Below, piece after piece: positions 49,486 to 57,891 of a stretch of DNA of 64,000 bases (position 1 is the first letter of the stretch; each line of letters opens with the position of its first letter). The stretch lies in the NCBI GenBank assembly GCA_017510525.1, contig JAFWNC010000013.1:20169-84168 (forward strand), in the 5' to 3' direction. The DNA is from Clostridia bacterium. GTDB lineage: Bacteria > Bacillota > Clostridia > TANB77 > CAG-508. The position numbers and the translations under genes were made by a program. The notes under the pieces are model-generated. The model worked only from the letters and a program-made list of their open reading frames with translations. It was not told the DNA's origin and did not search any database.

Positions 49486-49514
49486 ATTATACATATATTA
49501 TTTCTCTTATTCAA
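49486..49514 (-). promoter_or_regulatory. P-type ATPase gene promoter
   Basis: TTGAAT (49509-49514), 17 bases, TATAAT (49486-49491). Confidence 0.7.
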
Positions 49515-49536
49515 TATCTTTTATTCAAAATATAAT

Positions 49537-50205
49537 TTAATTTAATATAGTTGTATTTGATGAGCCTGTTCCAACAACCTGATTCATTAAAGAATTCCAT
49601 GTATTATTACCAATAATTCCATCAGTAACAAGACCATTTTGAGCTTGAAAACCAAGAACTGCATTACGTGTTTTTGCACCAAAAACACCATCTAATCCAC
49701 CAGTATCATACCCTAAAGTATTAAGACCATCTTGAGCAACCAATACATAAGGTCCCTTACTTCCTTGTCTTGTTAATGGATAACCAGCAAGCGTCCACCT
49801 ATCATCAAAATGAACCCACCTTGGTGTTAAACTAATTGGTTCAACATAACTCCAATATCCAGATGAATTTGCTAAATTCCTTAAAACTGTTCTTTGCGAA
49901 GCTGATAAATTTTGAGCAGTATCAAAAGCAAGCCCAGCATAATGTTGAGATAAAACTCCATGGCCACCTTCCCATGGCCTTTTAAAAGCAAACCCAACAA
50001 AAATAGGAGCACCATAAAACGTTCTAAAATTATTCCAAGAACGCATAGTTCTCCTATCAGTCCACAATATTTCAGAAGTACTAGAACCCCTAAATTCCCT
50101 AACTAACAAAGTTCTATTAGCATTATAAGGCATAGCCTCATTTTCACCTCTATAATATGTTTCCATCCTATTAGCATCATTATTATATACAAGTATTTTT
50201 GCCAT
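49537..50205 (-). CDS. M15-type peptidase with peptidoglycan-binding domain
   Basis: The first 140 residues hold the metallopeptidase signature HYAGLAFDTAQ and WVHFDDR, with histidine and aspartate zinc ligands. The C-terminal 70 residues are a PG_binding_1 domain (GLNTLGYDTGGLDGVFGAKT). It should cut peptidoglycan stem peptides. There is no signal peptide, so it resembles a phage endolysin or a spore/cell-lysis enzyme rather than a secreted autolysin, but no other phage gene is nearby. AAGGAGG precedes ATG 50205. Confidence 0.85.
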   Translation of the reverse strand: MAKILVYNNDANRMETYYRGENEAMPYNANRTLLVREFRGSSTSEILWTDRRTMRSWNNFRTFYGAPIFVGFAFKRPWEGGHGVLSQHYAGLAFDTAQNLSASQRTVLRNLANSSGYWSYVEPISLTPRWVHFDDRWTLAGYPLTRQGSKGPYVLVAQDGLNTLGYDTGGLDGVFGAKTRNAVLGFQAQNGLVTDGIIGNNTWNSLMNQVVGTGSSNTTILN

Positions 50206-50267
50206 TATATCCTCCTTAAAGTTTTTGTATATAATATGATTTATAACAATTCTTTGTTCCTTATGTA

Positions 50268-50328
50268 TTAATGGTAGTAGCGACCATTGGTCGTCCGCCT
50301 CTCCAATGTCTTACCCTATATATGTTTA
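50268..50328. repeat. GC-rich palindromic repeat
   Basis: GTAGCGACCATTGGTCGTCC followed by GCCTCTCCAATGTCTTACCC. Confidence 0.55.
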
Positions 50329-50332
50329 AAAT

Positions 50333-51397
50333 TTATTTTTCCAAGCTTTCCTCTTCCAAATCTATCTCGTCAGCATTTTTTAATAACTCTTTTGCCTTTT
50401 CAAAATATTTGTCTGGAAGTAAAGTATTTCTTTTCTTAGCACCTTCTCTTATTTCTTCAATAGATACTCCGCTTCTTAGTAATATTGCTAATTCATTTAT
50501 CTGAGCACCTATTTTAGGAACTTTTCTCCCTTGTTTTAAATAATACTTTTCTACTCTTTTATATATAGTAACCGGTTTAACATTTTCAATCTCTGCAATT
50601 TCTTCTCTAGTAATATTACCATTTTCAAAGTCTTCAATATATTGTTCTATATTTGTTTCTTTTTTTCTTTTATCTACAATAATCGGCTTTTCTTCCTCAA
50701 CTATTTTTTTCTTTTTAATTTTAAAATCAGGAACTGGCATTTTCTTTTGAGAATAGTATTCCATTATCCTTTTGTTCACAGTACTTATAGCCATTTTCTC
50801 AATCTCAGCTATTTCATTAGGTGTTATCTCACCATTTTCTAAATCATTAATATATAATGATAAATCAATATTTTTTACTTTAATTATGCTTTTGTTCGGT
50901 TTTTCTAATCCCTTTTCTTGATAATATTCATTTATAGATCTATTTACAACAGTTGTGCTTACATCTTCCATTTCAGCAATTTTAGCAAATGTCAAATTAC
51001 CTTTTTCCCAATCTTTTATATACTTAGATATATCAATCTCTTTTTTTCTAGAAAATTGTCTATATTCTATTTTTTCTATTCCTTTTTCTTGATAATATTC
51101 CTCTATTGATCTTTTAACAATATATCTGCCAACATCTTCAATTTTAGCAATTTCCCCTATTGTTATTTTTCCTTTTTTCAAATCACTAATATATGGAGAT
51201 ATGTCTATTCGTATAATATGGGATACATTTCTAAAATTAGGTTTTTCTAATCCCTTTTCTTGATAATAATTATTAATAGCATTATTAAGAGTTCCCTTAC
51301 TAACTCCTTCAATTTCCATAATTGTACTCTGTGTTATAAGTCCTTTTTCTAGATCATCAATATATTTACTAATATCAATAAATATAGTCTTTCCCAT
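50333..51397 (-). CDS. Five-repeat helix-turn-helix-like protein
   Basis: The 354-residue protein has five tandem units of about 50-57 residues with the consensus IDISxYIxDLExGxITxxEIAxIEdV..t(V/I)..(R/S)I..YYQEKGLEKP. Each ends in a tryptophan-free helix and a basic linker (YRQFSRKK, KIKKKKIVEEEKP). The EIAxIE-V-xxTVNxxI portion resembles an HTH recognition helix. A different acidic tail (residues about 305-354) follows. It could be a modular DNA-binding protein; this is inference. Its start follows the phospholipid-synthase gene stop by 56 bases. Confidence 0.75.
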   Translation of the reverse strand: MGKTIFIDISKYIDDLEKGLITQSTIMEIEGVSKGTLNNAINNYYQEKGLEKPNFRNVSHIIRIDISPYISDLKKGKITIGEIAKIEDVGRYIVKRSIEEYYQEKGIEKIEYRQFSRKKEIDISKYIKDWEKGNLTFAKIAEMEDVSTTVVNRSINEYYQEKGLEKPNKSIIKVKNIDLSLYINDLENGEITPNEIAEIEKMAISTVNKRIMEYYSQKKMPVPDFKIKKKKIVEEEKPIIVDKRKKETNIEQYIEDFENGNITREEIAEIENVKPVTIYKRVEKYYLKQGRKVPKIGAQINELAILLRSGVSIEEIREGAKKRNTLLPDKYFEKAKELLKNADEIDLEEESLEK

Positions 51398-51453
51398 ATT
51401 AAACCTCTTTCTATTACTTATTAAACTTAATACAATGTTTGGCTCATAGTATA

Positions 51454-52084
51454 TTAATTCTGTATTTTATCATAAACATTTTTCATATAATAATCTGTAT
51501 CAAATAAAACATACTTTAAATCTTGTTTGTTATTTACTTCATATTTTTTTCTCATTTTCATTGGCTTTTGTTTTTTTATATTTTGAAAATATCCAATAAT
51601 TACAAGAATCTGCATACCACAAGTCATTCCAACGCTAACCTGAACAAAACTTAAATCAATAATACCAAGTCTATTAATATAACATAATATAAGAGTAATA
51701 GAAATAAGCCACATTTTTATTTTTCCCCAAAGGCTTGAGTTTGCCTTCTTTCCTCTTATAACTCCGAATTATATTAATCAATGAAATTACTATTTCACCA
51801 ATTAGCATAAAAAGTAAAATATCAATATGATTAATTAATAGCATTATTGTTAACATTCCTATTAAAGCCTTATCTGCTATTGTATCCATAAAACTTCCAT
51901 ATAAGCTTTGCACCTTAAATTTTCTTGCTAAAAAACCATCAATTGAATCAGACATAAAAAGTATTATTATACTAATTATAAATGCTTTATCAGATACAAA
52001 AAACTTTAATATTGGTGTCATTAATGCACATAAGAATCTTATTGTTGTTATTGAATTAACAATTATTTTCATATATTTCTTCAT
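51454..52084 (-). CDS. CDP-alcohol phosphatidyltransferase read through a CGG +1 shift
   Basis: The first frame has DSIDGFLARKFKVQSLYGSF then MDTIADKA, the DGxxAR...GxxxDxxxD catalytic motif of this membrane family, and ends in a different sequence. At 51764-51766 the DNA is ATAATTCGGAGTTATAAG. Skipping C at 51766 gives INIIGVIRGKKANSSLW and then GKIKMWLISITL, the family GKxKT motif, plus two more helices and a cytoplasmic tail (209 residues). It makes phosphatidylglycerol phosphate or a related lipid; the exact alcohol is not clear. Without the shift the GKIK motif is lost. Confidence 0.93.
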
Positions 52085-52098
52085 ATTCTTTTCCTTTT

Positions 52099-52983
52099 TT
52101 AAATTTTTCTTAATTTTGCTACAAAAAATCCCTCATAATACTTATTTGGCATAACACAAATTGTTCCATCAATCTTAACAGGTAGCCTCGGAACTTCTTT
52201 ACCTAGCTCAATTGGAACTAATTCAACTTTTCCTGTTTTTAATACCCTTTCAATAATTTCCTCATTCTCTTTTTTTAATATTGAACATGTTGAATAAATC
52301 ATTTCATGTCCAGGTTTTAGAAGATTAATTGCTTTATTTAATAATGTTACTTGTAATTTCGAAGATCTCTCAATTAATTCCTGATTAAACTTTTTATTCA
52401 AATTTTCATCATTTATATTAATTGTCCCACTTCCGCTACATGGTGCATCTAATAATATTTTATCAAAAGAGAACATATCATCTAAATTTCTAGAATCAAC
52501 ACTCATTACATATGTATTTTTAACACCCTGTTTTTCTATATTATATTTAAGTCTATCAGCTCTAATCTTATTTTTCTCACACGCTGTAATAAAACATTTA
52601 TTATCACAAATTGCAGCAATCTGAGTAGTTTTACTGCCTGGAGCTGCTGCCATATCTAAAATATTCTCTCCCTCTTTCGGATCTAAAACCAAAGGAGGAA
52701 TCATAGAAGAAAGACTCTGAAAATAAATCTTCCCTTCATTATAAATATCTAACCCTTGAATCTTTTCTTTTTCCTTATTATCAACAATAAAAGCATCTTT
52801 ATACCATGAAACGCCTTGAAATTCAATCTGATTATCATTCAAAACACTTTCAATTTCATCTCTATTTGATTTTATTCTATTAACTCTAAAACTAAGAACC
52901 CTATCTTGGCTTAATCCATCTTTAACTTTAGAAGCCAAATCAAAACCATATTGTTCTTCTAATAGGCTATCAAAAAAATCCAT
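52099..52983 (-). CDS. RNA cytosine-C5 methyltransferase (NOL1/NOP2/sun family)
   Basis: The 294-residue enzyme methylates C5 of cytosine in rRNA or tRNA with SAM. SAM-binding DMAAAPGSKTTQIA, the second cysteine region DAPCSGSGT and the catalytic-cysteine region STCSILKKENEEII are in order. It is short, without the C-terminal RNA-binding domain of RsmF. ATG 52983 (AAAGGCGAT) is preferred over the upstream frame start at 53001. It overlaps the stop of the NMN-transferase-like gene, so they are translated together. Confidence 0.92.
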   Translation of the reverse strand: MDFFDSLLEEQYGFDLASKVKDGLSQDRVLSFRVNRIKSNRDEIESVLNDNQIEFQGVSWYKDAFIVDNKEKEKIQGLDIYNEGKIYFQSLSSMIPPLVLDPKEGENILDMAAAPGSKTTQIAAICDNKCFITACEKNKIRADRLKYNIEKQGVKNTYVMSVDSRNLDDMFSFDKILLDAPCSGSGTININDENLNKKFNQELIERSSKLQVTLLNKAINLLKPGHEMIYSTCSILKKENEEIIERVLKTGKVELVPIELGKEVPRLPVKIDGTICVMPNKYYEGFFVAKLRKI

Positions 52984-52987
52984 AAAT

Positions 52988-53464
52988 TTATCGCCTTTCA
53001 TTTTTTAAATCTTTATAAACAATATCTTCAACTAAATCTGAATATTCCTCAAGGTTATCTCTAATTTTACCAGCCGAAATTGGAAACATCCTTCTCTCCT
53101 GATCAACCCTTCTATCAATAATACCTAAATAATCAGCAACACACTTTCCATAAGGCTCACTACTATAAAAATGAGTAACTTTCACATCTTTAATAATATT
53201 AGATAAATACTCCATCTGAACCTTAACGCTTTCCTCATCCAAACCATATTTACTTGGCGGATTATAAGCAAACCTAATCTCAATTTCAGGATACAACTCC
53301 TTAATCCAATCAGCCCTCTTCTGAACAGGAATATCAGTACAATCCGTTTCATAAACAACAACAATAAACCTATCCATCTCCCTTAATCCAGTCTCCAGAA
53401 CCAACTGATGACCCCTATGTAGCGGAGCAAACTTACCAATCGTAAACCCAATTTTCTCCCCCAT
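52988..53464 (-). CDS. NMN adenylyltransferase-like nucleotidyltransferase
   Basis: The 158-residue protein begins MGEKIGFTIGKFAPLHRGHQ, the T/HxGH nucleotidyltransferase site, and ends with the ISAGKIRDN motif of NMN adenylyltransferases like the NadR domain. It probably makes NAD from NMN and ATP, or a related dinucleotide. Intact, no CGG. It is first of a four-gene operon driven by the promoter at 53508. Confidence 0.86.
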   Translation of the reverse strand: MGEKIGFTIGKFAPLHRGHQLVLETGLREMDRFIVVVYETDCTDIPVQKRADWIKELYPEIEIRFAYNPPSKYGLDEESVKVQMEYLSNIIKDVKVTHFYSSEPYGKCVADYLGIIDRRVDQERRMFPISAGKIRDNLEEYSDLVEDIVYKDLKNERR

Positions 53465-53507
53465 AAAAACTCCTTACTTATTAACACACACTCTCTCTTG
53501 AATATTA

Positions 53508-53536
53508 ATTATAACATCAAATTTTAATATTTACAA
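53508..53536 (-). promoter_or_regulatory. Promoter of the NMN-transferase operon
   Basis: TTGTAA (53531-53536), 17 bases, TATAAT (53508-53513). Confidence 0.7.
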
Positions 53537-53540
53537 GCCA

Positions 53541-53690
53541 TGGGCGGGGATGGAACCTAATCCCCTACAGGTTTGCCTATAATTTCGTAGCGGAGCACTT
53601 TGTGCTCCATATCTCCAACAGCACACCATATACCGTAGGGGCGAGCATTGCTCGTCCGCCTCCTTCGGCATTCCCTATACAATTTTTACC
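53541..53690. repeat. Three GC-rich palindromic repeats in series
   Basis: Cores GGGCGGGGATGGAAC/CCCC, GTAGCGGAGCAC/GTGCTCC and GTAGGGGCGAGCATTGCTCG, filling most of the 280-base gap. Confidence 0.65.
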
Positions 53691-53691
53691 A

Positions 53692-53724
53692 CAAAAAAGC
53701 ACAAACCATTTGGTTTATGCTTAT
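53692..53724 (-). terminator. Terminator after the second prepilin-like gene
   Basis: AAGCATAAACCA/TGGTTTGTGCTT with a T-run on minus. Confidence 0.8.
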
Positions 53725-53745
53725 TATTCAATATTTAATATAATC

Positions 53746-54993
53746 TCAATGTAAAGTATATGCTCCACCTTCAGTTTCAGGTTCTATTAAACTGACTCCA
53801 GATTTTAGACAAACTAACGGACGGAAGCCAAGACCAGAAACGTTATAGATACAGCTGGCCACACTACCACTATAGTACGATTCACTAACGCGATCTTCTC
53901 CATCAGCAGAAGGAGATGCAAGCCACGCACAATAAGCTTTTGTTGTTGATGTTATAAAAAATAAATCATTACCTGCTGTACTAAACTGTGCATAAGTTTC
54001 TGTTGTTGGTATTTGTCCCCTCTTTACATAGTATCCTGTATTTCCACTTTCATTATAAAATAATTGATTTAATGAATTCGTATTAAAAACCTTAAATGAT
54101 GCTGCAAACTGCTCTAAAGTTGGTCCTCCGACTACATAATCTACATAATCACTATTACCATTTATTCCTGTTGTTTTATATATACTATTCCATGCTGTTT
54201 TATCTAACATATATGCTACTGATTTTATATTACTATTTGTACTTGTTTGATTATTATTTATCCATTTATGATATGTTGATAATTGTAAATTAAAATTATT
54301 CTTTATATTTTCAGATCCATCATAATCACTTAATATCGTACTAAAATCTGCTGAATAATCTGAATTTTTATTTAACGCATGTCCATTTGTTGTATCATTT
54401 CCTTTACTATATGGTAACATACTATATGGTGCATAGTCTGCCGCTATTAAATATACATTACTTCCATCATTTAAAAATACTCTAAAATCATTTGTAGTAT
54501 CATTATCTCCGTTTATATCTACACCTATATCTACATATTTTCCATAATCTTCTACTTTAATTGTTGATGTTGCTGGAGTTCCACCAGAACCACCTTGTCC
54601 TCCAGGTTGCTCTCCTTCATCATCCCAAGCTATATGTCCATCATCTTTTATTTCTCCTTTTGTCTCTTTGCCATCTTTTATTACATTTATTGCACTTCCA
54701 GTTACTTCTATCTTATAATCTGAATCCGCAATATTAGTTGCAACATACTTCCCAGCTGTACTTGGAACCTCTCCATTATCCTTTGAATGATATTCAGCTA
54801 CCAAGTCAGCTGCAATTAAATCAACCTCTTCTTGAATCTTCTTAATATTAGTTGTGTCCTTAGCCTCATTGCTTCTTGTTATTATTCCATTATCACCAAC
54901 AACCATTGCAATAGTTACACCAGCAAGTATCAATAACACAATAATTGTGATAACAAGAGCAATTAAAGTAATCCCTTTTTGATTTTTCAACAT
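53746..54993 (-). CDS. Prepilin-like secreted protein (intact)
   Basis: The 415-residue protein begins MLKNQKGITLIALVITIIVL, a type IV prepilin leader/helix with the G|ITLIALxxT processing region. A Gly/Ser-rich spacer (GEQPGGQGGSGGTPAT, residues about 132-147) links to a globular C-domain with CAWLASPSADGEDRVSESYY and LGFRPLVCLKSG. It shares its C-terminal fold with the gene at 42602 but has no CGG. AAAGGAGG precedes ATG 54993. Likely a cell-surface protein. Confidence 0.88.
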   Translation of the reverse strand: MLKNQKGITLIALVITIIVLLILAGVTIAMVVGDNGIITRSNEAKDTTNIKKIQEEVDLIAADLVAEYHSKDNGEVPSTAGKYVATNIADSDYKIEVTGSAINVIKDGKETKGEIKDDGHIAWDDEGEQPGGQGGSGGTPATSTIKVEDYGKYVDIGVDINGDNDTTNDFRVFLNDGSNVYLIAADYAPYSMLPYSKGNDTTNGHALNKNSDYSADFSTILSDYDGSENIKNNFNLQLSTYHKWINNNQTSTNSNIKSVAYMLDKTAWNSIYKTTGINGNSDYVDYVVGGPTLEQFAASFKVFNTNSLNQLFYNESGNTGYYVKRGQIPTTETYAQFSTAGNDLFFITSTTKAYCAWLASPSADGEDRVSESYYSGSVASCIYNVSGLGFRPLVCLKSGVSLIEPETEGGAYTLH

Positions 54994-55067
54994 CTTTTAA
55001 ACCTCCTTTTAATTTTTATATTTATTTATACTATTCTTTATAATATAACCAAATCCACCGCGTGCAC

Positions 55068-55112
55068 ATCTTCGCGGGTCCTGGGCGGGCATGGAAACCC
55101 GCCCCTACATCT
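55068..55112. repeat. GC-rich palindromic repeat
   Basis: GGGCGGGCATGGAAACCCGC then CCCTACAT, part of the 54994-55356 gap. Confidence 0.6.
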
Positions 55113-55144
55113 TTTGCAATATATTTTTATTTATAAAATCACGC

Positions 55145-55166
55145 CAAAAAAGCCCATGGCTTTTTA
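55145..55166 (-). terminator. Short terminator-like hairpin after a possible small gene
   Basis: AAAAAGCC-ATG-GGCTTTTT with a following T-run on the minus strand. Confidence 0.65.
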
Positions 55167-55272
55167 GTATACATCATAAAAAACCATAGACTCTCCCTCT
55201 ATGTTAAATAAAACATTTTTAATTATCCCGATATATATACTGTTTCAAGGCATTCCAGTTTTTCATCTTCAA
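55164..55272 (-). CDS. Candidate small ORF with one CGG
   Basis: AGAGGAGA lies five bases before TTG 55272. The frame reads MKMKNWNALKQYIY, then CGG GAT AAT TAA. If the C at 55230 is skipped, it continues GIIKNVLFNIEGESMVFYDV to TAA at 55164, a 35-residue peptide ending at the foot of the terminator. Unshifted, it would be 17 residues. I do not recognise the peptide; it might be a leader or a small membrane-associated peptide. The position of the stop next to the terminator favours the shifted reading, but coding is unproven. Confidence 0.4.
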
Positions 55273-55356
55273 ATAATTCTCCTCTTTTGTTTTACATACT
55301 AATTTTACAAATAACAAAAATAAAAGTCAATATTTTAATACAAAAATTATATAACA

Positions 55357-56283
55357 TCAAAAGTCTAACTTCTTTATCATATCTCTCATAATATTACAAC
55401 TATTGTCTAATTTTTCCTGTTCCTTCTCGTCTAGCTCAAGTTCAACCAACTCTCTCACGCCTTTGCTATTAATAACCGCAGGAACGCCAATAAAAACATC
55501 ATCTTGTCCATATTTATTCTCAAGAAATGTTGAAACAGTCAAAATAGAATTCTCATCATCCAAAATAGCTCTAACAATCCTATTTAACCCCATACCAATA
55601 CCATAATAAGTTGCTTTCTTTTTCTCAATAATCTCATAAGCAGCATTAACAACACTTTTATGAATATCATCTAATTTTTTACTATCTTTCACAACATCAG
55701 TAATTTTCTTACAACCAACATAAGCATGATTCCAAGGAACAAAAGATGAATCCCCGTGCTCACCCATAATATATGCATGAACATTTTTACTATTTATTTT
55801 AAGTTCATCAGCTAAAAGGAAACGAAGCCTAGCAGTATCCAAAACTGTTCCAGAACCAATCACTCTATTTTTAGTTAATCCAGAAACCTTTGAAACAACA
55901 TAAGTCATTAAATCAACTGGATTACTAGCAACTAAAATTATTCCATCAAACCCACTAGCCATAATACTTTTTGTAATATCTTTAATAATCTTAGCGTTTG
56001 TCTCAGCAAGCTCTAATCTAGTTTGTCCTGGCTTCTGAGCAACACCAGCAGTTATAACAACAATCTGAGCATTTTTACAATCCTCATAATCTCCTGATTT
56101 TATCTTCATTTTTTGAGGAGCAAATGGAAGTCCATGAGATAAATCCATTTCCTCACCCTTTGTTTTATCCTTATCTATATCAACTAATACTAGTTCTGAA
56201 ACTCCGCCTCTATTAAGCATAGAATAAGCCATGCTCATTCCAACAAAACCTGTACCTATTAAAACTACTTTTCCTTGTTTCAT
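55357..56283 (-). CDS. ldh: L-lactate dehydrogenase
   Basis: The 308-residue NAD-dependent enzyme interconverts pyruvate and lactate. GTGFVGMSMAYSM is the nucleotide fold, TAGVAQKPGQTRLEL is the mobile loop with the Gln-Thr-Arg pattern of lactate rather than malate dehydrogenase, and IMGEHGDSSFVPW holds the catalytic His. AAAGGAG precedes ATG 56283. Intact; its promoter shares the divergent region with the 56489 gene. With pyruvate kinase nearby it suggests fermentation. Confidence 0.96.
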   Translation of the reverse strand: MKQGKVVLIGTGFVGMSMAYSMLNRGGVSELVLVDIDKDKTKGEEMDLSHGLPFAPQKMKIKSGDYEDCKNAQIVVITAGVAQKPGQTRLELAETNAKIIKDITKSIMASGFDGIILVASNPVDLMTYVVSKVSGLTKNRVIGSGTVLDTARLRFLLADELKINSKNVHAYIMGEHGDSSFVPWNHAYVGCKKITDVVKDSKKLDDIHKSVVNAAYEIIEKKKATYYGIGMGLNRIVRAILDDENSILTVSTFLENKYGQDDVFIGVPAVINSKGVRELVELELDEKEQEKLDNSCNIMRDMIKKLDF

Positions 56284-56310
56284 ATTTGTATCTCCTTTAT
56301 ATTTATTTTT

Positions 56311-56340
56311 TATGGAGAACTCTAGTTCTCCGCTACGATT
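56311..56340. repeat. GC-rich palindromic repeat
   Basis: TATGGAGAACTCTAGTTCTC then CGCTACGAT; almost the same as 11345-11376. Lies in the ldh leader, between promoter and ribosome site. Confidence 0.65.
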
Positions 56341-56356
56341 TTAATTTTTTTAGTAA

Positions 56357-56385
56357 ATTATATCATCACATTTTATTATTTACAA
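56357..56385 (-). promoter_or_regulatory. ldh promoter
   Basis: TTGTAA (56380-56385), 17 bases, TATAAT (56357-56362). Confidence 0.7.
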
Positions 56386-56389
56386 GTTG

Positions 56390-56418
56390 TTGCTTTTTTA
56401 TGTTAATCATGCTATAAT
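56390..56418 (+). promoter_or_regulatory. Promoter of the 56489 gene
   Basis: TTGCTT (56390-56395), 17 bases, TATAAT (56413-56418). Divergent from and adjacent to the ldh promoter. Confidence 0.7.
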
Positions 56419-56488
56419 TATCCCTATAAGGTAATACCCTTAATTTTATAACTATTGTTTTTTTATTCATTTTAAAGGAGGACTAACT

Positions 56489-56884
56489 ATGCAAAAACAA
56501 TTAAAAGAATGGACAGAAAACAAGACACATATTCATATTAAGACAACTTTGGAATCGTCATATTACACAACTGATGCAGTTATCCTGTCATGGGATAATA
56601 TTGGAATTGTAATTTTAAATTACGATAATTTGGGTCATATGAAAAACGGCAAAGTAACTATTCCTTGGAATAATATAATGTCAATTTCTACAGATGATGT
56701 TGATAATTTTGAAGACTGCCGTTCGGAAAGTGATGATGAAACTGAAGAAGATATTTATAATGAGGAAAAAGATACCCGTTTAGATATCGAATCTGCTTTT
56801 GAATCAACTATGGGCTTTTCATATGAAAAGCTTCTTATTGCACCTGGATTACAAGCATCTAAACTATCAAATATCAAATATTAA
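56489..56884 (+). CDS. Acidic hypothetical protein
   Basis: The 131-residue protein has a beta-rich first half (THIHIKTTLESSYYTTDAVI, then VILNYDNLGHMKNGKVTIPW) that looks like an Sm-like or PH-like small barrel, an acidic linker (SESDDETEEDIYNEEKD) and a short C-terminal helix. No membrane or signal segment. AAAGGAGG lies before ATG 56489. I recognise no family; perhaps an RNA- or lipid-associated adaptor. A repeat copy follows its stop directly. Confidence 0.7.
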   Translation: MQKQLKEWTENKTHIHIKTTLESSYYTTDAVILSWDNIGIVILNYDNLGHMKNGKVTIPWNNIMSISTDDVDNFEDCRSESDDETEEDIYNEEKDTRLDIESAFESTMGFSYEKLLIAPGLQASKLSNIKY

Positions 56885-56893
56885 GTTGTCTAA

Positions 56894-57050
56894 AGAACAA
56901 TAGCGGACATTATTTAGCGTCAGACCTATAAAAGTTATTGCAAAGTCGCGTAATTGTTCGCGTGCGAAAATTTCGAAGAAATTTTCTGTACAATGTAGGC
57001 CGAAGGCTTTTATATAATAGGAAATGCGGAGCACTTTCCTATTATATAAA
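56894..57050. repeat. Structured 157-bp repeat, copy 2
   Basis: Same order as 46255-46412: an inverted GAACAATAGCGGAC/CGCGTAATTGTTC, a CGAAAATTTCG hairpin and the ATATAATAGGAAA/TTTCCTATTATAT hairpin. Differences are few and concentrated in the first loop. Confidence 0.85.
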
Positions 57051-57051
57051 G

Positions 57052-57083
57052 AAACAACCGACTAGATTTCTAGTCGGTTGTTT
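57052..57083 (-). terminator. Terminator after the Bax-inhibitor-like gene
   Basis: AAACAACCGACTAGA/TCTAGTCGGTTGTTT arms. Confidence 0.85.
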
Positions 57084-57095
57084 TAGTTTTCTATA

Positions 57096-57773
57096 TTAAT
57101 CTCTTGATCTACCACCAATTAAACTTAATATTCTAATAAATAAATTAATAAAATCTAAATATAATTCTAAAGCACAATAAATTGCAACTTTCTCTTCTGG
57201 AAAATCACCAGATTCAGCCATAAGTTTTAACTTATTCATATCATAAACAGTAAATCCGCAAAATACAGCAATTATAACCCAATCAATTAAAATTGCAAAA
57301 GCTTCACTACCAATGAATATATTAATAATACTCATAATTAAACCAGCGATTAATCCTACAAACAATATAGTTCCTAAACTTGTAATATCTCTTTCAGTTT
57401 TATATCCGATTATTGCTAATCCTCCGAATAAAGCAGCAGTTCCAAAGAAAGCTAAAGCAATTGAACCCAAATCATAAGCAGCAAATATTACTGATAAAGT
57501 TAAACCATTAATCATTGAATATATAAAAAACAATGCAGTAACAAGTGAAGCTGAAGCCTTTCTTAAAGTTGCATGAAAAGCAATAACAACAACAACTTCA
57601 ATTAAAGCAAGAATAGGCCAAGCAGATATAATACTAGTAAAAGCATCAGAATTAAAAGTAACGAAAGCAACAATACCAGTAGAAGCTAAACCTAAAAACA
57701 TCCAGAAAAATGTTTTCATAATAACACTGTTAAAACTAACAGCAGATTTAGAATAATTATCAAATTCTTCCAT
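57096..57773 (-). CDS. Bax inhibitor-1/YccA-like membrane protein
   Basis: The 225-residue protein has seven membrane helices; VFCGFTVYDMNKLKLMAE and the final ALELYLDFINLFIRILSLI are the family signature, including the Asp residues of the pH-sensing pair. It forms an ion-conducting or regulatory membrane protein in bacteria; the role is poorly defined. ATG 57773 has AAGGAGG upstream; the frame extends to 57809. Intact. Confidence 0.93.
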   Translation of the reverse strand: MEEFDNYSKSAVSFNSVIMKTFFWMFLGLASTGIVAFVTFNSDAFTSIISAWPILALIEVVVVIAFHATLRKASASLVTALFFIYSMINGLTLSVIFAAYDLGSIALAFFGTAALFGGLAIIGYKTERDITSLGTILFVGLIAGLIMSIINIFIGSEAFAILIDWVIIAVFCGFTVYDMNKLKLMAESGDFPEEKVAIYCALELYLDFINLFIRILSLIGGRSRD

Positions 57774-57819
57774 ATCTCTTTCCTCCTTAGAAAAAATAAA
57801 ATTCAACATCCTTTAACAA

Positions 57820-57862
57820 ATTGTATACGGACGACCAATGGTCGCCCCTACATAATCTGTAT
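57820..57862. repeat. GC-rich palindromic repeat
   Basis: GGACGACCAATGGTCGCCCC then TACATA; inverted orientation of the copies at 50268 and 53640. Confidence 0.55.
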
Positions 57863-57891
57863 AAACGGAACTTATCCCGTTCATTATGAAA

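Noticed and set aside
49537..50205. Prophage region
   Set aside because: No capsid, terminase, integrase or phage regulator genes lie around the endolysin-like gene.
54994..55356. c-di-GMP or other riboswitch upstream of the prepilin-like gene
   Set aside because: I looked for the conserved GEMM core and found none; the region has a palindromic repeat, a terminator and a possible small ORF.
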